Assembly (NCBI GenBank): GCA_050260355.1
Contig: JBLNBZ010000044.1
Span: forward strand, 20,504-84,503
Direction: 5' to 3'
Source of the DNA: CADEFX01 sp050260355
GTDB lineage: Bacteria; Pseudomonadota; Alphaproteobacteria; Rhizobiales; Hyphomicrobiaceae
Length of the DNA: 64,000 bases
Below are positions 17,002 to 26,174 of this stretch, piece after piece. Position 1 is the first letter of the stretch; every line of letters begins with the position of its first letter. The notes beneath the pieces were generated by a model. The model searched no databases. It had not been told where the DNA came from and was given only the letters and a program-made list of their open reading frames with translations. The translations under genes and the position numbers were made by a program.

Positions 17002-18144
17002 ATGAAGATTGCCGAGATCAAGGCCTATCCGACCTCGTACGCGCTGCCGCAGGACCTCGACGTGCGGCTGGGCATCGGCCGCATGGTCAAGCGCGACACG
17101 ATCATCGTGAAGGTGGTCACGCAAGGCGGACTCGTCGGCTGGGGAGAGTCACACCACGGGCGCGCGCCCGGCACCGTTGCCCACCTGGTCGGAACGACGC
17201 TGAAGCAGCTCATCGTCGGCATGGATGCGACGGACGTGGTCGGCATCTGGTCGCGCATCTACAAGATGCAGCTCGGCAGCCACGGCATGGGCGCCGCAAC
17301 GTCGCTCGCGATGAGCGGAATCGATATGGCGCTGTGGGACATCAGGGCCAAGGCGGTCGGATGGCCTCTCTACAAGCTGCTCGGCGGCAGCGCCAAGCCG
17401 ATCCCGGCCTATGCGGGCGGAGTGTCGCTCGGCTACCAACCGCCGGAGCAGCTTGTCGAGGAGGTGCGCCCGTTCGTCGAGGCGGGTTTCAAGGCGGTGA
17501 AGCTGCGCGTCGGGGATACGCCTGCGCGCGACGTTGCTCGTGCTACAGCCGTGCGGAAGACCTTCGGCGACGGGCTCGTCATCCTTTCGGATGCCAACAC
17601 GGGATGCACGGTCGAGGACGCGCGCCGCCTGATGCCGGGACTCGAGGCAGCCGGAGTCTCCTGGCTCGAGGAGCCGTTTCCGGCGCATGATCACCGCAGC
17701 TATGCCATCGCCAAGACGTTCGCACGCATCCCGCTTGCTGCCGGTGAGAACCACTACACCCGGTTCGAGTTTCACCGGCTGATCGAGGACGGGACGATCA
17801 CGATCCTGCAGCCAGACCTTTCCAAGACCGGCGGCATGACCGAGGGACTGCGCATCGCGGCGATGGCGTCGGCCTGGAAGCTGCCGGTTCACCCGCATAC
17901 GTCGCTAAGCGCGCTCAATATGGCGGCGAGCATTCACTTTCTCTGCGCCATCGACAACGGCGGCTACTTCGAGGCGGATATCTCGAAGATCAATCCCTAT
18001 CGCGATCAGCTGTGCTCGCAAAAACCGTATCAGGTCGCGGAGGATGGGACGGTTCGCCCGCTCGAGGCGCCCGGCATCGGCCTCGATGTCGATGAACGCT
18101 TTCTCGAGCGGCATCCTGTGATCGAAGGGCCGAGCTACGTCTGA
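17002..18144 (+). CDS. Mandelate racemase/muconate-lactonizing enzyme family protein
   Basis: This 380-residue enolase-superfamily enzyme has SDANTG and WLEEPF for Mg2+ binding, AAGENHYTR as the third metal ligand region, and HPHTS where the catalytic His of dehydratases lies. The usual K-x-K motif is K-L-R here (K167, R169), which changes the base on one face. It starts 30 bp after the ATPase gene and is surely in the importer operon, so it probably processes the imported acid sugar. Dehydratase is more likely than racemase, but the substrate is open. Confidence 0.9.
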   Translation: MKIAEIKAYPTSYALPQDLDVRLGIGRMVKRDTIIVKVVTQGGLVGWGESHHGRAPGTVAHLVGTTLKQLIVGMDATDVVGIWSRIYKMQLGSHGMGAATSLAMSGIDMALWDIRAKAVGWPLYKLLGGSAKPIPAYAGGVSLGYQPPEQLVEEVRPFVEAGFKAVKLRVGDTPARDVARATAVRKTFGDGLVILSDANTGCTVEDARRLMPGLEAAGVSWLEEPFPAHDHRSYAIAKTFARIPLAAGENHYTRFEFHRLIEDGTITILQPDLSKTGGMTEGLRIAAMASAWKLPVHPHTSLSALNMAASIHFLCAIDNGGYFEADISKINPYRDQLCSQKPYQVAEDGTVRPLEAPGIGLDVDERFLERHPVIEGPSYV

Positions 18145-18322
18145 GGCCGCGCCTCGGCGAACGTCAGGCTGCGCACAACCTTTCCCCGCTCCGTCCACAT
18201 GGGCTGGTGCAAGGCATCCGAATCAGCCGAGCCTTGCATCTCGTCGTGGCGCAAACGGATGTCGATGCCTTACGTGAAACGCGCCACAGGCTCGCCACAT
18301 CGAAGCGTCAAGGTTGGCTCAA

Positions 18323-18796
18323 ATGGCTATCGATCCGCGTGTCGCCCCCTTGCTGAGGCTCGAGATCTTTCAGGGTCTCAGGCCATTGCAGCTCACGGAA
18401 GTCGCACGCCGCGCCGAGCGCATGGTCTTTCGCGAGGGTCAGGTCATCGTCCGAGCAGGCACGCCCGGCGACGGGGCGTTCGTCATCGTATCCGGCGATA
18501 CGCTGTCCCTTGCTCATTGCGACGGACAGGTGCAGCGCCGACCCGTCGAGCCGGGCTCGCTGATCGGCGAGCTGGCCATGCTGATCGATCACGAGTACGC
18601 GGTCACCGTCGTGGCAAAGGGACCGGTCAAAGCATTGAAGATTACGCGCGAGGCCATGCTCGATCAGATGCGTGACGACCCGCGCCTGGCCGAGCATCTG
18701 AGCGCCAGGATCACCTGGCGGCTGACAAGGCTTGCGGAGGAGCTGCGCACCATCGACGGCGTGCTGGCGCAGGCGGCGAGCCTACAGCTGGCTTGA
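18323..18796 (+). CDS. Cyclic nucleotide-binding domain protein
   Basis: This 157-residue protein is almost wholly a cNMP-binding beta-roll: REGQVIVRAGTPGDGAFVIVSG, followed by GSLIGELAMLID, which is the phosphate-binding cassette region. It lacks the helix-turn-helix of CRP proteins, so it is not an obvious transcription factor. ATG at 18323 is chosen; a TTG 9 bp upstream is in frame. It is 178 bp after the enolase-superfamily gene and may be a separate unit. Its ligand (cAMP, cGMP or none) is unknown. Confidence 0.85.
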   Translation: MAIDPRVAPLLRLEIFQGLRPLQLTEVARRAERMVFREGQVIVRAGTPGDGAFVIVSGDTLSLAHCDGQVQRRPVEPGSLIGELAMLIDHEYAVTVVAKGPVKALKITREAMLDQMRDDPRLAEHLSARITWRLTRLAEELRTIDGVLAQAASLQLA

Positions 18797-19108
18797 CGTT
18801 CGCGTCAGGCAGTTGTAGCGAGGGCTTGCCAAATTTCGCTGGCCTTGAAGGCCCCCGATATAAGAGAAACGCCCGACCCCGGGGGAGGAGGTCGGGCGCT
18901 AGCAGCGCTTTCGCGCATAGCGCCGGGAGGGAAGCCGGCGCTGCAGACGATGTCTTCGGCTAGACGGGGGGCACTACCGATGAAGAGCGACATCGCCTGC
19001 TCTACGCCAAAATCTGGGGGCTCGGCGGCAGTTTTCAAGTACCTGCAATTCGGTCGCTCACGGTTATTTTACTGATTGTTGCAACCGCTCACAGCGATTC
19101 GCCGCGGG
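18797..19108. other. Gene-free stretch between CNB gene and lolA
   Basis: This 312-bp gap lies between convergent genes. Short open frames exist, but their composition is not protein-like. The only structure seen is the hairpin at 18870-18898. Confidence 0.55.
18870..18898 (+). terminator. GC-rich hairpin, possible terminator
   Basis: CGCCCGACC (18870-18878) pairs with GGTCGGGCG (18890-18898) across an 11-base loop, 74 bp after the CNB gene stop. There is no T-run behind it on either strand, so termination would need Rho or be partial. Confidence 0.4.
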
Positions 19109-19861
19109 CTATTGATTCTTTTGAAGATTTTGGATCTGTGGGCTTGTGATCTTGAACAGGGCCACGTCGATCTCCTCGGTTTTCACGAGGCCCGAGACCT
19201 CAATGCGCGTATCGAGGCCCTGCGCATCGGTCGTCACCCACTCCTTCAGCTCGAGCTGCGGCAGCTTGGAAAGGAATAATTTGATCTTGCCCGGCGCGTC
19301 GGGGCTCTTGTCCTGCAGGGTGATGACGGCAAGGTCCTCGGCCTCCTGGGCATCGAGGATGCGCGCGTCACGCAGGAGGTCGACGTCCTTGCGCAGGAGC
19401 ACGCGGAAGGGCGTCTGATCAAGCGTGATCCGGTCATCGGTGTTGATGTCGAAGTCCTGGATGGCGACCATCTGACCGTCGGACACAATCAACTGCTTGC
19501 TCGGCAAAGCATATTCGAAGCGCAGCCGGCCCGGGCGCTTGAGAAAGAAGCGCCCGCGCATACGCTTGTTATCGGCGCCAGTCTGAACGAACGCGCCCTT
19601 TAGGTTGTCGAGCTGGTTGAAGTAGGCGCTGACCTTGTTGACCAGCTCCATCTGTTTGGCATCGAGGGTCGCGCCGGCCACGGGGGCGGATGCGTCAGGG
19701 TTGACCTTGGCGTTCCAGGTCCCCCCGCCGACCGGGTTCGAGGGCTCCTTCTTGGCTTCCTGGGCGAGCGTGATGCCCGACAGGCCGACCAGCACGAGCC
19801 CGACCGCTGCGGACAAGCCGAAGCTCAGCCTCGCGTACCTGAAGAGTCCGAGCCCGATCAT
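19109..19861 (-). CDS. lolA: LolA-like outer-membrane lipoprotein carrier
   Basis: This 250-residue protein has a signal peptide (hydrophobic run LSAAVGLVLVGLSGITLA) and a LolA domain. The domain begins about residue 68 (VNKVSAYFNQLDNLKGAFVQ), with GRFFLKRPGRLRFEYALP as the most typical segment. LolA carries lipoproteins through the periplasm to the outer membrane. It lies 106 bp after ftsK on the same strand, a neighbour pair common in alphaproteobacteria. The linker rich in Ala/Pro after the signal peptide is longer than in E. coli LolA. Confidence 0.88.
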   Translation of the reverse strand: MIGLGLFRYARLSFGLSAAVGLVLVGLSGITLAQEAKKEPSNPVGGGTWNAKVNPDASAPVAGATLDAKQMELVNKVSAYFNQLDNLKGAFVQTGADNKRMRGRFFLKRPGRLRFEYALPSKQLIVSDGQMVAIQDFDINTDDRITLDQTPFRVLLRKDVDLLRDARILDAQEAEDLAVITLQDKSPDAPGKIKLFLSKLPQLELKEWVTTDAQGLDTRIEVSGLVKTEEIDVALFKITSPQIQNLQKNQ

Positions 19862-19967
19862 TCAAATCCCCCGAATCCGAATCGCTGCCCCCTCAATTTC
19901 GCAACATTGAGACGAGATGTGGGCAATTCTAGTCAGGTTCGACGACCTGACAAAGAACAGTTTGGCG

Positions 19968-22421
19968 CTATCGCCGCCGCGCCACCCTGCGCACGGGGGC
20001 TGCAGCCTCGGCTCGGGGCGGCTCGCCCAGAATATGCCGCTTGCCTACGGCGTTGGCGGGACTGATCAGCCCCTCCCGCTCCATCCGCTCGATGAGGTCG
20101 GCCGCCCGGTTGTAGCCGACGGAGAGGCGCCGCTGGAGGTAGCTGGTGGAGGCCTTCTGATCGCGCAGGACGATCGCGACCGCCCGCTGATAGAGATCGT
20201 CCGAATCCTCCCGGTCGCTGGAGCCCTCCTCGTCGGGCGACGGCGGGTTGGTGATGCTGGTGACATATTCGGGTTCACCCTGGGCGCGCAGGTGCACGGC
20301 GACCTGCTCCACCTCCTCGTCGGAGACGTAGGGTCCATGGATGCGGATCGCCTGGCCTGAGCCGGTCGAGTACAGCATGTCGCCCTGGCCCAGGAGCTGT
20401 TCGGCGCCTTGCTCGTTCAGAATGGTCCGGCTGTCGACCTTGGATGCAACCTTGAAGCTGATACGGGTCGGAAAGTTGGCCTTGATGGTGCCGGTGATGA
20501 CATCGACGCTCGGCCGCTGGGTGGCCATGATGAGGTGAATGCCGGCCGCGCGCGCCATTTGCGCCAGGCGCTGCACCGCGCTCTCCACCTCTTTCCCGGC
20601 AACGATCATCAGGTCGGCGAACTCGTCCACCACGACCACGATATACGGCATCGGCTCGAGATCGAGCATGTCGCGCTCGTAGATCGCCTCGCCGGTCTCC
20701 TCGTCGAAGCCCGTCTGCACGGTACGCGACAGGCGCTCGCCGTGCTTCTTGGCGTTGCGCACGCGGTTGTTGAAAATCTCGATGCTGCGCACGCCGAGAC
20801 GCGACATGCGCTTGTAGCGCTCCTCCATCTCGCCGACGACCCAGTTGAGGGCGGAAGCCGCATTGTGCGGGTCGGTGACGACCGGCGCCAGCAGATGCGG
20901 AATGGCGTTGTACATCGACAATTCCAGCATCTTAGGGTCGATCATGAGGAACCGGCACTCCTCCGGCGACAGCCGGTAGAGCAGCGACAGAATCATCGCG
21001 TTGACGCCCACCGACTTGCCGGAGCCGGTGGTGCCCGCGATCAGCAGATGCGGCATACGCGCCAGATCGACGACGATCGGATCGCCGCCGATCGACTTGC
21101 CGAGCACGATCGGCAGCTTTGCCTCTGCGCTGCGGAAGGCGTCTGCCTCGAGCAGCTCCCGCAGGTACACCGTTTCCCTGCGGAGGTTGGGCAGCTCGAT
21201 GCCAATGACGTTGCGGCCGGGCACCGTGGCGACGCGGGCGGAAACGGCACTCATGGAGCGGGCGATGTCATCGCTGAGCGCGATCACGCGCGATGATTTC
21301 GTGCCGCGCGCAGGCTCGAGCTCGTAAAGCGTGACAACCGGGCCGGGCTTGATGGCCTTGATCTCACCCTTGACGCCGAAGTCTCCCAGCACGTCCTCCA
21401 AGAGACGCGCTTGAGCGCGCATTGCCGCCTGCGTGAGCTCCGGGCTCGGCCGGCTCGCCGAAGGGCGCTTGAGGACGTTGAGCGAGGGGCGCCGATATGC
21501 CGGCTCGGACGTCTTGAAGGACATCAGGCCGCCGAGGACGCGGGACGCCGACTTGCGGGCGGGCTCGACCCCGACAGGCGCGAAACGCTCGGCAATGGCC
21601 CGGCTGTCGCGGTCGGTGGAGGCGTCGAAGTCTGGATCCTCAACGGTAATCTCGATTGGGGCAGGCCGGGTCGTGGGCTCGGTTGCCTCAGGCCAAGCCA
21701 GGCGAGGCTCCTCGCGCGCCTCGGGACGCGGGGCGGCTTCGCGCTGACGCTCGTAAATCGTCGCGGCCATGCCGGCCAGCCAATTCGGAGCCGCGCCGAC
21801 GTCGCGGGCGTGCTGGTGACGGCCCGTCTGCAGCAGCAGCATGAAGTCGCGCTGCGTCAGGCCGAGCACGACCGCTTGCGCGCAGGCAGCGCCGGCAAAC
21901 AGAAGGAAGCCCGCAACAGCGCCGGCGCGTGCGCCCAGTATCGGGCCGAGGACGCTACTGACGAAGCCGAACGCAGCATCGCCCATGATCCCGCCGAGGC
22001 CATGATAGAGCGGCCAGCTCGACGGCACCGGCAAGGAGGAAAACGCACCTGCAAGAACCAACAGCGACAGCGGCAAGAGCCCAGCTCGCGCCCGCACGCT
22101 AGCCATACGCTGGCGCAAGAGCAGCTCGACGCCCCACGCGGCCGCGGCCAGAAAGGCGAAGATCGCCGCGAAACCTATGGTCTGCAGGAGCAGGTCGGCA
22201 AGGATCGCGCCGAGTGGCCCGAGCCAATTGCGCGCCGCGCCACCTGTCGCATGCGTCAGGCTCGGGTCGTGAACCGACCAGGAAAGAAGGCTGGCCCAGC
22301 CAACGGCGGCAAGTATCGCGAGGGCGATGCCCCCCGACTTGCACACAAGACCCATAAGGCGGGCTTCCAGTGCATCCGGAAGCAACGGCCTGTGGTCGAC
22401 GCTTGGACCCTGATACGCCAT
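19968..22421 (-). CDS. ftsK: DNA translocase FtsK
   Basis: This 817-residue protein has four or five N-terminal membrane segments (residues about 25-190), a short linker and the motor domain. Walker A is AGTTGSGKS (about residue 460) and Walker B VVVVDEFADL (about 595). The C-terminal gamma winged-helix domain (SYLQRRLSVGYNRAADLI) reads polarity sequences and contacts XerD. It pumps DNA at the septum during division. Length is normal for the short-linker alphaproteobacterial form. It starts 18 bp after the aminotransferase stop and is probably cotranscribed with it. Confidence 0.96.
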   Translation of the reverse strand: MAYQGPSVDHRPLLPDALEARLMGLVCKSGGIALAILAAVGWASLLSWSVHDPSLTHATGGAARNWLGPLGAILADLLLQTIGFAAIFAFLAAAAWGVELLLRQRMASVRARAGLLPLSLLVLAGAFSSLPVPSSWPLYHGLGGIMGDAAFGFVSSVLGPILGARAGAVAGFLLFAGAACAQAVVLGLTQRDFMLLLQTGRHQHARDVGAAPNWLAGMAATIYERQREAAPRPEAREEPRLAWPEATEPTTRPAPIEITVEDPDFDASTDRDSRAIAERFAPVGVEPARKSASRVLGGLMSFKTSEPAYRRPSLNVLKRPSASRPSPELTQAAMRAQARLLEDVLGDFGVKGEIKAIKPGPVVTLYELEPARGTKSSRVIALSDDIARSMSAVSARVATVPGRNVIGIELPNLRRETVYLRELLEADAFRSAEAKLPIVLGKSIGGDPIVVDLARMPHLLIAGTTGSGKSVGVNAMILSLLYRLSPEECRFLMIDPKMLELSMYNAIPHLLAPVVTDPHNAASALNWVVGEMEERYKRMSRLGVRSIEIFNNRVRNAKKHGERLSRTVQTGFDEETGEAIYERDMLDLEPMPYIVVVVDEFADLMIVAGKEVESAVQRLAQMARAAGIHLIMATQRPSVDVITGTIKANFPTRISFKVASKVDSRTILNEQGAEQLLGQGDMLYSTGSGQAIRIHGPYVSDEEVEQVAVHLRAQGEPEYVTSITNPPSPDEEGSSDREDSDDLYQRAVAIVLRDQKASTSYLQRRLSVGYNRAADLIERMEREGLISPANAVGKRHILGEPPRAEAAAPVRRVARRR

Positions 22422-22439
22422 GCCCGCGAACGGATACGC

Positions 22440-23651
22440 TCAGACTGCCACCACACGTTCGAGCGCCTCCCTGACGGTCGCCACATCGTGGACGAGAGCT
22501 ACGCGAACGTATTTCTCGCCGGGATTGATCCCTTCACGGTTGGTGCGGGCCAAGTATGCGCCAGGCACGACCTTGACACCGCAACGTTTCCATAGGGTTA
22601 CCGCCGCGTCGACGCCGTTGCCCAAATGGCTCATATCGAGCCAAAGGAAGAAGCCGCCGGCGGGGCGCTTGTAGCCGAAGCGACTCTTAAGGATTTGGTC
22701 ACACACGTCGAACTTTGCGCGGTAGGCCTGCCTGATGACCGCCACGTGCTGCTCCTCCGACCAGACGGCCGTGGAGGCATGCTGGATCACGCCCGGCATC
22801 TGAGGCGCGGTCAGGTTGCGGACCTCGGCGAAGGTCTCGAGGAAGTCGCCGTCGCCTGCGGCGAAGCCCGAGCGCAGCCCCGGCAGGTTCGAGCGCTTCG
22901 ACAACGAGTTGAAGACGACGATGTTCTTGAAGCGCTCCGGCGTGCGGGCCGCGACCTGGAGACCGCCGGTCGGCGGCTCACCGGAATAGATCTCCGAGTA
23001 GCACTCGTCGAAGAACAACATGAAGTCGTAGCGGCGGGCCAAGGACAGCGCCTTGCGGACGTATTCCGCGCTGGCAACGGCACCCTGCGGATTTGCCGGC
23101 GAGCACAGATAGAACGCGATCGTGCGCTTGAGCGTCGCTTCGTCGGTCTCCAGTGCATCGAGATCGGGCAAGTGTCCGGTCGCGTCGGTCGCATCGAGGA
23201 AGACGGCCTCCGCATTCACAGCCGAAGCCGCACCGAGGTAGGCCTGGTAGAACGGATTGGGGATGAGGACTGCGGGCTGACCGTCGACCCGCTTGCGCCC
23301 GGCCGCGGGGAGGATGGCGAAGAACAGCCCCTCGCGAGAGCCGTTGATTGGATGCACCTCGCGCGCGGGATCGATCTGGCCGGCAAGGCCATAGCGCCGC
23401 TCGATCCACGTCGCGATGGCCTTGCGCAGATCGTCCGATCCCCGGATGCGCGGATAGGTCGAGAGGAGCTGCTTGGCTTCCGCTATGCGATCGACCACGA
23501 AGCCGGGCATCGTCTCCTTGGGATCGCCGGCCGTCATCTCGATGGGTTTGGGGTGACCCGGGGGCACGTGATCGAGCAGCCGGTGCAGCCGCGTGAAGGC
23601 GGATAGGATATCGCCGCGAACCATGGCCTCGAGGCCGGTGACAACATTCAT
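22440..23651 (-). CDS. Class I/II aminotransferase (DapC-like)
   Basis: This 403-residue PLP enzyme has the Schiff-base Lys in SLSKRSN, PNPFYQAYLG, SPANPQGAV and FFDECYSEIY. These segments resemble succinyldiaminopimelate transaminase (DapC), which acts in lysine and peptidoglycan precursor synthesis. The ATG at 23651 gives MNVVTGLEAM; the longer open frame upstream overlaps the next gene and has no support. Its place directly before ftsK suits a cell-wall role, but no other dap genes are nearby. Confidence 0.85.
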   Translation of the reverse strand: MNVVTGLEAMVRGDILSAFTRLHRLLDHVPPGHPKPIEMTAGDPKETMPGFVVDRIAEAKQLLSTYPRIRGSDDLRKAIATWIERRYGLAGQIDPAREVHPINGSREGLFFAILPAAGRKRVDGQPAVLIPNPFYQAYLGAASAVNAEAVFLDATDATGHLPDLDALETDEATLKRTIAFYLCSPANPQGAVASAEYVRKALSLARRYDFMLFFDECYSEIYSGEPPTGGLQVAARTPERFKNIVVFNSLSKRSNLPGLRSGFAAGDGDFLETFAEVRNLTAPQMPGVIQHASTAVWSEEQHVAVIRQAYRAKFDVCDQILKSRFGYKRPAGGFFLWLDMSHLGNGVDAAVTLWKRCGVKVVPGAYLARTNREGINPGEKYVRVALVHDVATVREALERVVAV

Positions 23652-23704
23652 GGTCGGTGGAGTCCTCCCCGTTCGACGTTCTTGAGCGACTTGTTCGCTG
23701 GCCC

Positions 23705-24898
23705 TTAATCGATGATGGCCTGCAGCACCAAGGAGCGCATGAGCTGCCGATAGCGCAGGCGCATCAAACCCGGCGCCGCCGCCATGAAGACGACGGTCAG
23801 TTGCTCGGCCGGATCGATCCAGAAGTAGGTGCCATAAACGCCGGACCAGTAGTAGTCCCCGGCCGTACCCAGCATGGCGGCAACGCCTGCCTGCTTGCGC
23901 ACGGCAAAGCCGAGCCCGAAGCCATAGCCGTCGCAGGACGGATCCATGGTGACGATGCGATTGACGATCGCGGGGCCGAGATGATCGGCGCGCATCAGCT
24001 CGACCGTCTTCGGCCCGAGGATGCGCACCCCGTTGAGCGACCCTCCGTTGAGCAACATCTGGGTGAAGCGCAGATAGTCGGCCGCGGTAGAGATCGCGCC
24101 GCCGCCTCCTGACTCCCATTTCATGACGTTGCCGGTTGCGTGATGAACGGTCTGGGGTTGTCCCGTCAGCGGGTCGTTCGGGAAGGCCCGCGCGTAGCGC
24201 CCAGCGTTGGCCGGAGAGAGGACGAAGCTCGTGTCGGACATGCCGAGCGGACGCCACAGGCGCTCTTCGAGGAAGTCGCCGAGCCGCCTGCCCGACACCG
24301 CCTCCACAATCAGGCCGAGAATGTCCGTCGAGAAACCGTACTCCCACACCGTGCCCGGCTGATAGACGAGCGGCGCGGCCGCCAGCCTGGTGAGGAAATC
24401 GTCCCGCTCATAGGACACCGCGGCGGAAATCGAGGAGCCGGGATAGGCCTTGAAAGCGGCGCCGGGACCGCGGTCGCGGTAGGTCAGGCCGGAGGTGTGG
24501 CGCAGCAGATCCTGCACGGTCATCTCGCGCTCGGCCGGCACCGTCTCGAGCATGTCCGAGGTCGGCGACTTTGCGACCTTCATGCCGGCAAGCTGGGGCA
24601 GATATTTCGAGACGGGATCGCCGAGTAGAACGCGGCCTTCCTCGACCAGCATCATGATCGCCGCCGAGGTCATCGGCTTGGTCATCGAGGCAATCGAAAA
24701 CATCGCATCGGCCCACATCGGCGCACCGCTTGCCTTGTCGCGATAGCCGATGCCGTCGAGGTATGCGACCTTGCCGCGCCGCGCGATGCCTACCACCGCG
24801 CCTGGAATGCGCGCCTCCGCCACCTCGCGCTCGAGCGCCTCGCGGATGCGACCGAGACGGGCGGCATCAAATCCGACTGAAGACGGATCCGCGCGCAT
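23705..24898 (-). CDS. Serine hydrolase of the beta-lactamase (class C/EstB) family
   Basis: This protein of about 397 residues has the catalytic S-x-x-K motif SMTK (residues 71-74 from the chosen start) and a Tyr motif in YGFSTD. A C-terminal GTAGDYYWSGVYGT segment sits in place of the KTG/HTG box. Members are esterases, D-aminopeptidases or lactamase-like enzymes. The chosen ATG at 24898 follows GGGAGCTCTC. GTG at 24940 and ATG at 24946 are alternatives near AAGGGGAG. No signal peptide is evident, so it is probably cytoplasmic. It heads the leftward set with the aminotransferase, ftsK and lolA. Confidence 0.87.
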   Translation of the reverse strand: MRADPSSVGFDAARLGRIREALEREVAEARIPGAVVGIARRGKVAYLDGIGYRDKASGAPMWADAMFSIASMTKPMTSAAIMMLVEEGRVLLGDPVSKYLPQLAGMKVAKSPTSDMLETVPAEREMTVQDLLRHTSGLTYRDRGPGAAFKAYPGSSISAAVSYERDDFLTRLAAAPLVYQPGTVWEYGFSTDILGLIVEAVSGRRLGDFLEERLWRPLGMSDTSFVLSPANAGRYARAFPNDPLTGQPQTVHHATGNVMKWESGGGGAISTAADYLRFTQMLLNGGSLNGVRILGPKTVELMRADHLGPAIVNRIVTMDPSCDGYGFGLGFAVRKQAGVAAMLGTAGDYYWSGVYGTYFWIDPAEQLTVVFMAAAPGLMRLRYRQLMRSLVLQAIID

Positions 24899-25108
24899 GA
24901 GAGCTCCCGAGTGGGTGGCGGACGGCGATCTCGAAGTCACGGGCATCTCCCCTTGCGTGGGCCGGAGCACGTCGAGCCCCTGGCGGCAAAATAGCCAATC
25001 CAATGGGCGACACAACCAAGGCGATGGACGGGATTTGTCGTCAAGCAGGGGAGGTCGAATGTGCCGGGCGCGCCGGCGGACCGGCTCGCGCTCGCACGGT
25101 GGCGCAGG

Positions 25109-26011
25109 CTACCGGACCCGGCGCGGGTTCATGTAGAGGTCCGCTTCCTGGCGCTCCAGCTTCGGCGTGTATTTGCCGGCGAGGAGCTGGCGTGACAGCC
25201 ACCGCATGTGCCTGCAGCAGTCCTTGTTGAAGATCAGCATGCCGCAGAACAGCTTGAGCACCATGAGCAGGCGCGGCTCCGCATGCTCGCTCAGGACGCG
25301 GCCCTTCCACTTTCCGCCGATCGAGAACACCTTGCCATCGAGGACGCCGATGGCGTGGTTGTGATCGTTGTAGAGGGTGTAGTCGCCGCCCAGATCGATC
25401 AGGTCTCGCTTCAAGCGGTAGAAGCGCGGCCGCCCCTCATCGATCAGGAAGAAGGAGAAGTTCTCCGGCATCAGCGGCCATTTGTTGGCCGAGCGCTCCA
25501 GATAGACCATCTGCTCGTGATCGCCGACATTGATCGAGAACGCGATCACCGGCAGACCGCGCGCGCCGAGCGTGAGCTGCAGCGACCGCCCGATCATCAA
25601 GTCCATGGTCGCATGCCAGTTCAGTTTCTCGCCGAACAGCTTGAACACCAGGCGCTTGTCCATGCCGGTGTTCTTCTTCCAAAGATCCTCGCGGTATCCC
25701 AGGAGCCCGGTGCGCTCACCGTTCTCGAGCACCTCAGCGAAGATATCCATGTCGGACGTGAACTGGCGCGACTTGGCCTTGTTGCGCGTGTGCTTGTAGA
25801 TGCCGAACTCGACCGAGTTGAAGTTTGTGATCCAGACGTCGACGACGAAGTTGTGCCACTGGTCCTTGCCGGACCTGGCCTTGGGCCTCTGCTTCCTGGT
25901 CGTGCTGACCGCCGACGGGGCCTGCTCGAGGACCTCCTGCTTGGCCTCGCGTGCCGCCTCGGCAGCCGCATTCTCTGCCTCGATCAGCGCCGTCCTGCTT
26001 CCGTCCGCCAT
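25109..26011 (-). CDS. Conserved-looking protein of unknown function
   Basis: I do not recognise this 300-residue protein. It starts at an ATG with GAGGG six bases upstream. The first 50 residues are Ala/Glu/Lys-rich and look unstructured. From about residue 55 it is a compact domain rich in aromatic and beta-prone residues (VWITNFNSVEFGIYKH, then IDEGRPRFYRLKRDLIDLGG). A segment LDGKVFSIGGKWKGRVL near residue 230 recalls tubby/LURP-type beta-barrels, but this is a guess. A Cys pair (KDCCRHMRWL) follows. No signal peptide or membrane segment is seen. Composition is normal for coding DNA here. Confidence 0.7.
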   Translation of the reverse strand: MADGSRTALIEAENAAAEAAREAKQEVLEQAPSAVSTTRKQRPKARSGKDQWHNFVVDVWITNFNSVEFGIYKHTRNKAKSRQFTSDMDIFAEVLENGERTGLLGYREDLWKKNTGMDKRLVFKLFGEKLNWHATMDLMIGRSLQLTLGARGLPVIAFSINVGDHEQMVYLERSANKWPLMPENFSFFLIDEGRPRFYRLKRDLIDLGGDYTLYNDHNHAIGVLDGKVFSIGGKWKGRVLSEHAEPRLLMVLKLFCGMLIFNKDCCRHMRWLSRQLLAGKYTPKLERQEADLYMNPRRVR

Positions 26012-26174
26012 GCACGGCCCTCGTGCGTTTTGTCGCCGCGAATCACCCTGCGCGCGAGCCTAGCAGGCCTTCCCGGCACGCAAGCCCGCATCGCGGGACT
26101 TTGTGTTGAAAACCTTCAGAATCGGGCCGGAACCGCTGCCTACGACGGGCGTTCCGCCCGCGGAGGTGTTCATC

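Noticed and set aside
18271..18295. TTACGTGAAACG as a fourth parS site
   Set aside because: Only one half of the palindrome is kept.
18845..19075. 76-codon open frame near the hairpin at 18870
   Set aside because: It runs through the hairpin, has low-complexity sequence and no start signal.
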